From Hyphomicrobiaceae bacterium UBA7697 (GTDB lineage: Bacteria; Pseudomonadota; Alphaproteobacteria; Rhizobiales; Methyloligellaceae), in assembly GCA_002482645.1 (NCBI GenBank), contig DLGJ01000012.1:62001-126000 (forward strand): a DNA stretch of 64,000 nt, written 5' to 3'. The number at the start of each line of letters is the position of its first letter. The first letter of the stretch is position 1. Positions 58,635-64,000 of the stretch are shown one piece after another. The position numbers were made by a program, and so were the translations under genes. The notes below the pieces were generated by a model, which did no database searches, had not been told where the DNA came from, and saw only the letters and a program-made list of their open reading frames with translations.

Positions 58635-60305
58635 ATGAGTTTCGGCTTGTACAAGCAGTTATGCGGCCTGTCGGTGGCTGCACTGGTGGCCTGCGGTGGC
58701 GCCGCCCACGCGCAGGATGCCGACGCATCGGCGGATGCGAAGGACAAGAAACCCAACATTCTCCTGATCGTTTCGGACGACACCGGGTGGGGCGATCTCG
58801 GGCCTTATCTCGGCGGCGAGGCGCGGGGTATGCAGACCCCGAATTTCGACCGGCTGGCCAATGAAGGCATGTTCTTTACTAATTACTATGGGCAACCCAG
58901 TTGCACGCCGGGCCGCGCGGCGATTCAGACCGGACGCATCCCCAATCGTAGCGGCCTGACCACGGTGGCCTTCCAAGGGCAGGGCGGCGGTCTTCCGGCG
59001 GCGGAATGGACTCTCGCTTCGGTGCTGAAGAAGGCGGACTACGACACATACTTCACCGGGAAATGGCATCTCGGCGAATCGGACTATGCGCTTCCGAACG
59101 CTCAGGGCTACGACGTGATGAAGTACACGTTCCTCTATCACCTCAACGCGTACACTTACGGCGACCCGAAGTGGTTTCCGAACATGAGCCCGGAGTTGCG
59201 CGAGCTGTATCAGAAGATCACAAAGGGCTCTCTGTCCGGCAAGGCGGGCGAAAAGCCCGTGGAAGACTTCAAGGTCAATGGCGAGTACGTCAACACGCCG
59301 GAGAAGGGCGTTGTCGGCATTCCCTATCTCGACGAGTATGTCGAGAAGGCCGCAATCGAATTCCTCGACGAAGCGGCCAAGTCCGACAAGCCGTTCTTCA
59401 TCAACGTCAACTTCATGAAGAATCACCAGCCGAATATGCCGGCGCCGGAGTTCGAGCATAAGTCGATCTCGAAATCGAAATATGCCGATGCCGTCGTCGA
59501 GCTCGACACGCGGGTGGGCCGTCTTCTCAAGAAGCTCGACGACCTCGGAATCGCCGACGACACCATCGTCTTCTATACCGTGGACAACGGCGCCTGGCAG
59601 GACGTCTACCCGGATGCGGGCTACACGCCGTTCCGGAGCACGAAGGGCACGGTTCGCGAAGGCGGTAACCGGGTGCCCACGATGGTGCGCTGGCCGGGGC
59701 ACGTGAAGCCCGGCTCGAGGAGCGACGATATCCTCGGCAATCTCGATCTGATGGCCACGTTCGCGTCGGTCGCCGGAATCGAACTGCCGACCGAGGACCG
59801 CGACGGGAAGCCCATCATCTTCGACAGCTACGACATGACACCGGTCTGGACCGGCTCGGGCAAGTCGAAGCGCCATTGGTGGTTCTATTTCACCGAAGAC
59901 GAGCTGTCGCCGGGCGCTGTCCGCGTCGACAACTTCAAGTACGTCTTCAACATCCGTGGCGATGACGGTGCGGACACCGGCAGTCTCGCGGTCGATACAA
60001 ATCTCGGCTGGAAGGGCGCGAGCAAGTACGTGGCGACGGTGCCGCAAGTGTTCGATCTTCTCGCAGATCCGCAGGAGCGTTACGACATCTTCATGACGAC
60101 CTTCACCGAAAGCACCTGGGCGGTGGTTCCGGCGAACGATTCCGTCGCAAAGCTCATGAAGACCTATGTCAAATATCCGCCGCGGAAGCTGCAGAGCGAG
60201 ACCTATACCGGCCCGATCACCATCTCGAAGTACCAGATGCTCAAATCGGTCCAGGAACAGCTCGCGAAGGACGGCTTCAGCATCGGCTTGCCCACGGGCA
60301 ACTAG
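58635..60305 (+). CDS. Exported type I sulfatase (arylsulfatase family)
   Basis: 556 residues. Signal peptide (cleavage near AHAQD, residues 24-28). Alkaline-phosphatase-superfamily core: IVSDDTGWGDLG (metal Asp48 and Asp49), catalytic Cys90 in CTPGRAAIQTGR, which must be converted to formylglycine, GKWHLGES, and TVDNGAW later. The CxPxR form means a formylglycine-generating enzyme is needed; none is in the window. Start ATG 58635 with GAAGGAG. Substrate sulfate ester unknown. A T-run terminator follows. Confidence 0.88.
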   Translation: MSFGLYKQLCGLSVAALVACGGAAHAQDADASADAKDKKPNILLIVSDDTGWGDLGPYLGGEARGMQTPNFDRLANEGMFFTNYYGQPSCTPGRAAIQTGRIPNRSGLTTVAFQGQGGGLPAAEWTLASVLKKADYDTYFTGKWHLGESDYALPNAQGYDVMKYTFLYHLNAYTYGDPKWFPNMSPELRELYQKITKGSLSGKAGEKPVEDFKVNGEYVNTPEKGVVGIPYLDEYVEKAAIEFLDEAAKSDKPFFINVNFMKNHQPNMPAPEFEHKSISKSKYADAVVELDTRVGRLLKKLDDLGIADDTIVFYTVDNGAWQDVYPDAGYTPFRSTKGTVREGGNRVPTMVRWPGHVKPGSRSDDILGNLDLMATFASVAGIELPTEDRDGKPIIFDSYDMTPVWTGSGKSKRHWWFYFTEDELSPGAVRVDNFKYVFNIRGDDGADTGSLAVDTNLGWKGASKYVATVPQVFDLLADPQERYDIFMTTFTESTWAVVPANDSVAKLMKTYVKYPPRKLQSETYTGPITISKYQMLKSVQEQLAKDGFSIGLPTGN

Positions 60306-60314
60306 GCTCCGATG

Positions 60315-60389
60315 CGCGAGGGCTCGTCTGACGAGCCTCGCGACAATAGGCTATAAGAGGGGCGGCTCAGCGATGGGCCGCCCTTTTTT
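60315..60389 (+). terminator. Hairpin plus intrinsic terminator after the sulfatase gene
   Basis: A first near-perfect hairpin (CGCGAGGGCTCGT and ACGAGCCTCGCG, 60315-60342) is followed by GGGCGGC (60360-60366) and GCCGCCC (60377-60383) with TTTTTT at 60384-60389. The second is a standard rho-independent terminator. It lies 20 bases before the HAD gene start. Confidence 0.8.
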
Positions 60390-60408
60390 CGCGACCGGAG
60401 TAGCGCCG

Positions 60409-61473
60409 ATGATCACACGAGTCCGCCTGGCGACGTTCGTGGGCCTGCTCGCACTCCTGAGTGTGCCCCATGCCGCTTTTGCCGATCAGGACGCTGACCC
60501 GTTGCCGTCCTGGAACGACGGGGCCGTCAAGACGGCGATCCTCGACTATGTGGCGCGCGCCACGACGGACGGAAGTCCCGATTTCATCGCCGAAGCGGAC
60601 CGCATCGCGACGTTCGACAATGACGGGACGCTTTGGGTGGAGAAGCCGGTCTACACGCAGTTCGTCTTCGTGATCGACCGGGTCAAGGCGGTATCCAACC
60701 AGTATCCGGAGTGGAAGAGCAAGGAGCCCTTCAAGTCCGCCCTCGACGGCAACACGGAGAAGCTCCTCACTTATGGCGAGAAGGGCGCCATGGCGCTCGT
60801 GACCGCGACCCATAGCGGGATGACCACGGTCGAGTTCAACGAGATCGTCTCGAATTGGTTGAAGACGGCCAAGCATCCGCGCTTCAAGCGCGTCTATACC
60901 GATCTCACCTACAAGCCGATGATCGAACTGCTCGGCTATTTGCGGGCCAAGGGCTTCAAGACCTTCATCGTCTCAGGCGGCGGAACCGCCTTCATGCGCG
61001 CCTATACCGAACAGTGCTACGGCATTCCGCCGTGGCAGGTGGTCGGCTCGTCCGGTGAGACGGAATACCGCATGTGGGATTCCAGCCCGACGCTGGTGAA
61101 GCTGCCCGATCTGCTGTTCTTCGACGATGGGCCCGGCAAGGCCGAGGGCATCAACCACTATATCGGGCGCCAGCCGGTCTTCGCCTTCGGGAACTCCATC
61201 GGCGACAAGGAGATGCTGGAGTGGACGGCCAACTGCAAGGGCCTTTGCTTCATGGGGCTGGTGCATCATGACGATGCCAAGCGGGAATATGCCTATGGGC
61301 CCAATTCGGATGTGGGCCGTTTCCCCGTGGAGTTGATGGAGCATGCCTTGGCCAATGGCTGGAACGTGGTCAGCATGAAGGACGACTGGAACCAGGTCTT
61401 TTCCTGGAGCCAGCCGGACTTTGGGCACAATCTCGAGGCAGAGACGTCAAATACTCGAGCTGGCGCCCAATAG
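60409..61473 (+). CDS. Exported HAD-family phosphatase
   Basis: 354 residues with a signal peptide (cleavage near AFADQ, residues 23-27). HAD motif I FDNDGTLW (Asp70 and Asp72), motif II SGGG, and the Asp pair in FDDGPGK plus GNSIGDKEM. Similar to periplasmic phosphoserine-phosphatase-like enzymes. ATG 60409 with GGAG eight bases upstream. Probably on its own transcript because a terminator precedes it. Confidence 0.82.
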   Translation: MITRVRLATFVGLLALLSVPHAAFADQDADPLPSWNDGAVKTAILDYVARATTDGSPDFIAEADRIATFDNDGTLWVEKPVYTQFVFVIDRVKAVSNQYPEWKSKEPFKSALDGNTEKLLTYGEKGAMALVTATHSGMTTVEFNEIVSNWLKTAKHPRFKRVYTDLTYKPMIELLGYLRAKGFKTFIVSGGGTAFMRAYTEQCYGIPPWQVVGSSGETEYRMWDSSPTLVKLPDLLFFDDGPGKAEGINHYIGRQPVFAFGNSIGDKEMLEWTANCKGLCFMGLVHHDDAKREYAYGPNSDVGRFPVELMEHALANGWNVVSMKDDWNQVFSWSQPDFGHNLEAETSNTRAGAQ

Positions 61474-61487
61474 GAGACGTAGGAACC

Positions 61488-61880
61488 ATGGTGCCGCTGC
61501 TCGTTCTGGTATCGGGCTGCATCGAAATTCTGTTCGGCGTGTCGGCGATGTTGATGCCGGCCGTGGTCGTCGAGGGCGCCGGGGGCGCTCACGCCGATTT
61601 GGCGACGCTGTCGCTGATTCGATTGCTCGGCGTGGCCACATTCGGCCTCGGCATCGGGGCGCTGCTGGGGCGGAATTGGGCGGCCGCGACGGGCGACTAC
61701 GATATGGCCTACGGGCTCGGCTCGTATGCGGCCGTTTCGCTCGCGGTCTACAACATTGTCGCCGCGCCTGCGCTCCTTTTCGGCGCGATCCAGACAGGCA
61801 GCCATGGGCTGTGGGCGGGCGGCGTGCTGCATGGCGTCATCGCATTGCTCTTCGTCGTTGCGCTGGCGAGGCGCCGTTGA
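61488..61880 (+). CDS. Small membrane protein of unknown function
   Basis: 130 residues with four membrane helices (about 2-24, 44-60, 74-95, 105-126). GGAGACGTAGG precedes ATG 61488, 14 bp after the HAD stop. No family recognised. Confidence 0.7.
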   Translation: MVPLLVLVSGCIEILFGVSAMLMPAVVVEGAGGAHADLATLSLIRLLGVATFGLGIGALLGRNWAAATGDYDMAYGLGSYAAVSLAVYNIVAAPALLFGAIQTGSHGLWAGGVLHGVIALLFVVALARRR

Positions 61881-62000
61881 CGGGTTTACGCAGTTTTCAG
61901 GGTGGCACGGTCCACTAGCAAAGCCTGACGCGCTATTATAACTTGCGCGTGCGTAGGGGAGAACCGTCGCCAATGACGGTACGTCCAGGGAGAGCGAGTT

Positions 62001-63224
62001 TTGGGGAAGCCGAGTTCTGTGTTCGTCCGCCGCGTTTTTTGGCGGAGCCTAGCGATCTTGACCGCAGGTGTTTTGCTTGCGGCGTGCGGTGCCATGGGCG
62101 CCCGAAACGCCGTGCCGCTCTCGCTCGAAGATAGTGCGCAGGTGGCCGGCATGGGGCCCGAGACCATTCGCTTCTGGGGCGACGAACTGCCTCCCAATAC
62201 GGCCGCTTATCAAGCGAAGCGCGTCTCCCAACTGACCCGAAGCCGTCCGGAGTTGCGGGGGGCCGGCGGCCGGCGGCCCGTGATGACCTCCTTGGCGCTG
62301 TCGGGCGGCGGTCCTTACGGGGCCTACGGTGCCGGTATCCTGGCGGGCTGGACGGCAGCGGGCACGCGACCCGAGTTCGACGTGGTGACCGGCGTTTCCA
62401 CCGGCGCGCTGAGCGCGCCGTTCGCCTTTCTCGGGCCGAAATACGATCCGGCGCTGAAACACGTTTACACCGAGTCCCATATGAAGGATATCGCGATCAT
62501 GCGTCCGGTGAAGGGCCTGCTCGGCGGCAGTGCGCTCTCCAGCAATAGCCCCCTTGCCAAGCTCATCGCCTCTTACGTGACGCCGTCGTTCCTCGCGGAG
62601 GTTGCCGCGGAGCATCGCAAGGGACGCAGATTGCTGATCGGGACCACCAATCTCGATGCAGGGCGTCCCGTTATCTGGGACATGGGAGAAATCGCCTCGA
62701 GCGGCCGTCCGGGGTCCGTCGAGCTCTTCCGTAACGTGCTCCTTGCGTCGGCCGCCATTCCGGCCGCGTTCCCGCCGAGCTTCATTAAGGTGACGGCCGA
62801 CGGCTACAGCTTCGAGGAGATGCACGTGGATGGCGGCACGACGCGGTCGGTCTTCCTCGCCCCCACGCAACTGACGATGGGGAACATGGACCAAGCCCTC
62901 GGGGCCAGGCCGGACCGGCGCTTCTATGTGATCCTGAACGGCTATCCGACGCCGCACTATAAGGCCGTGAAGGCGCATACGCTGGATATCGCCGGCCGGG
63001 CGGTCTCGACCCTGCTCACCAACCAGGGTGTGGGCGATCTCTACCGCCTATACGAGTTCTGCCGGCGCAACGGCATTGCCTTTAATCTGGCTTATATCCC
63101 AGAGGACGTGATGGATACGAGCACCCAGGCATTCGATCCGGTCTTCATGACCCGTCTGTACGATATCGGTTATGAGAGGGCCCGGGGAGGCTATCCCTGG
63201 CAGCACCAGCCGCCCGGACTCTAG
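62001..63224 (+). CDS. Patatin-like phospholipase lipoprotein
   Basis: 407 residues. Lipoprotein signal ending in LLAAC (Cys29). Oxyanion loop GGGPYGAYG at 102-110, nucleophile Ser133 in GVSTG, and the Asp of DGG near 277: a Ser-Asp dyad as in patatin/ExoU/PNPLA enzymes. It would be anchored in the periplasm or outer membrane and hydrolyse lipids. TTG 62001 is used because GGGAG lies upstream; there is no earlier ATG in frame. Confidence 0.88.
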   Translation: MGKPSSVFVRRVFWRSLAILTAGVLLAACGAMGARNAVPLSLEDSAQVAGMGPETIRFWGDELPPNTAAYQAKRVSQLTRSRPELRGAGGRRPVMTSLALSGGGPYGAYGAGILAGWTAAGTRPEFDVVTGVSTGALSAPFAFLGPKYDPALKHVYTESHMKDIAIMRPVKGLLGGSALSSNSPLAKLIASYVTPSFLAEVAAEHRKGRRLLIGTTNLDAGRPVIWDMGEIASSGRPGSVELFRNVLLASAAIPAAFPPSFIKVTADGYSFEEMHVDGGTTRSVFLAPTQLTMGNMDQALGARPDRRFYVILNGYPTPHYKAVKAHTLDIAGRAVSTLLTNQGVGDLYRLYEFCRRNGIAFNLAYIPEDVMDTSTQAFDPVFMTRLYDIGYERARGGYPWQHQPPGL

Positions 63225-63361
63225 GATACGCCGGGATCGGCGCTCCGCCTCCTGGAAATTCTCCTGCGAAAGCGAGAAATCGTGGCTTGTAACGCGGGCG
63301 CGGCCATGGATTATGGGCGCTAATTCCGACCTGAAATTTTGCCTGATAGGGAGAGAACGAT

Positions 63362-64000
63362 ATGGACCTTGCGGCCTTGAACGAAGTCGCCACAGCGATG
63401 GTGCAGCCTGGCAAGGGGCTTCTCGCGGCGGATGAGTCCAGCGGGACCATCAAAAAGCGCTTCGACGCGATCGGCGTGACCTCGACCGAGGAAAACCGGC
63501 GCGATTATCGCGAGTTTCTGTTCCGGACCGAGCCGGCCATGAAGGACCGGATTTCCGGCGTGATCCTGTTCGACGAAACCATCCGGCAAAAGGCCGCGGA
63601 CGGCACGCCCCTGGTCAAGCTGATCGAGGCGGCGGGATCGATTCCCGGCATCAAGGTAGACGCGGGCGCGAAGCCCCTGGCCTTCTGTCCGGGCGAGACC
63701 ATTACCGAAGGGCTCGATGGCCTGCGCGACCGGTTGATCGAGTATCGTGAGCTCGGCGCCAAGTTCTGCAAATGGCGCGCGGTCATCGATATTGGCGAGG
63801 GTATTCCAAGCCACGACGCGATCAATTCGAACGCCCATGCGCTCGCCCGCTATGCGGCGCTGTGCCAAGAGCAGCAACTCGTGCCGATCGTCGAGCCCGA
63901 GGTGCTGATGGACGGCGACCACACCATCGAGCGCTGCGAGGCCGTGACCATGTGGACGCTCAAGACCGTGTTCATGGAACTCTATTACGCGAAGGTCCAG
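63362..64000 (+). CDS. Class I fructose-bisphosphate aldolase (3' end cut by window)
   Basis: ATG 63362 with AGGGAGAGA upstream; 213 residues present. Matches class I aldolase: GKGLLAADESSGTIKKRF (near 18-35), RDYREFLFRTEP, GVILFDETIRQ, PGIKVDAGAKPLA, and KFCKWRAVIDIGEG, then VPIVEPEVLMDG. Cleaves fructose 1,6-bisphosphate via a Schiff-base Lys, which lies beyond the edge. Class I enzymes are common in Hyphomicrobiales glycolysis and gluconeogenesis. Confidence 0.92.
   Translation, partial: MDLAALNEVATAMVQPGKGLLAADESSGTIKKRFDAIGVTSTEENRRDYREFLFRTEPAMKDRISGVILFDETIRQKAADGTPLVKLIEAAGSIPGIKVDAGAKPLAFCPGETITEGLDGLRDRLIEYRELGAKFCKWRAVIDIGEGIPSHDAINSNAHALARYAALCQEQQLVPIVEPEVLMDGDHTIERCEAVTMWTLKTVFMELYYAKVQ

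Overview
The window looks like a chromosomal segment of a high-GC alphaproteobacterium of the order Hyphomicrobiales (Rhizobiales). The markers are the cell-cycle proteins ChpT, CtrA and SciP, a hybrid CheA with a C-terminal receiver, the envelope protein EipA (DUF1134), RpoH with an alphaproteobacterial rluD-rpoH arrangement, and a PmtA-like phospholipid methyltransferase. A relative of Methyloceanibacter or Hyphomicrobium is my best guess; this is inference from gene content, not a search. Genes are dense on both strands. There are two tRNAs, no rRNA and no CRISPR array. Two genes are cut by the window edges: chrA on the left and a class I fructose-bisphosphate aldolase on the right.

Layout. 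1-7.1 kb: ion transport (ChrA, a Kef-type antiporter), an alpha/beta hydrolase, rluD-rpoH, tRNA-Glu and a small secreted EF-hand-like protein. 7.6-12 kb: a long AsmA-like protein, a ureohydrolase of the subfamily with a D-R-H-x-D metal motif that includes Ni-dependent guanidine hydrolases, and a coupled protein with an extremely His-rich N-terminus. 12.5-19 kb: folD, then a sulfide/persulfide cluster (Crp/Fnr regulator, DUF2892 membrane protein, persulfide dioxygenase-like MBL enzyme, SulP transporter) with two 41-residue small proteins beside it. 19-25 kb: a gene-poor stretch with a nested palindrome and a possible group II intron remnant, a PPP phosphatase, a coiled-coil protein, EipA and CysQ. 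25-37 kb: signalling core with chpT, cheA-W-Y-B-R, ctrA, fliJ and sciP, plus YajQ and a HigBA toxin-antitoxin pair with an elaborate operator. 37-44 kb: mnmA, the methyltransferase, a tandem hairpin array, tRNA-Met, an AmpH-like hydrolase, a SYLF protein, mobA and fdhD. 44-48 kb: HdeD-like protein, three tandem secreted von Willebrand A proteins (the third frameshifted) and NamZ. 48-58 kb: a Gfo/Idh oxidoreductase facing lpxB, aldose epimerase, PhzF, aguB-aguA for putrescine synthesis from agmatine, an epimerase, an outer-membrane protein and a second Crp/Fnr regulator. 58-64 kb: a sulfatase preceded by 20-bp tandem repeats, a secreted HAD phosphatase, a patatin lipoprotein and aldolase.

How parts fit. 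ChpT is the phosphotransferase that feeds CtrA and SciP is a CtrA antagonist; all three lie within 12 kb, and both the ctrA and sciP upstream regions carry CtrA-box-like sequences. AguA plus AguB already convert agmatine to putrescine, so the ureohydrolase at 10.5 kb is probably not needed as an agmatinase. Its motifs and the His-rich partner fit a nickel enzyme with a dedicated metal-handling protein, but its N-terminus looks eroded. The MBL enzyme, DUF2892 protein and SulP transporter form a plausible route for oxidising persulfide and moving the resulting oxyanion.
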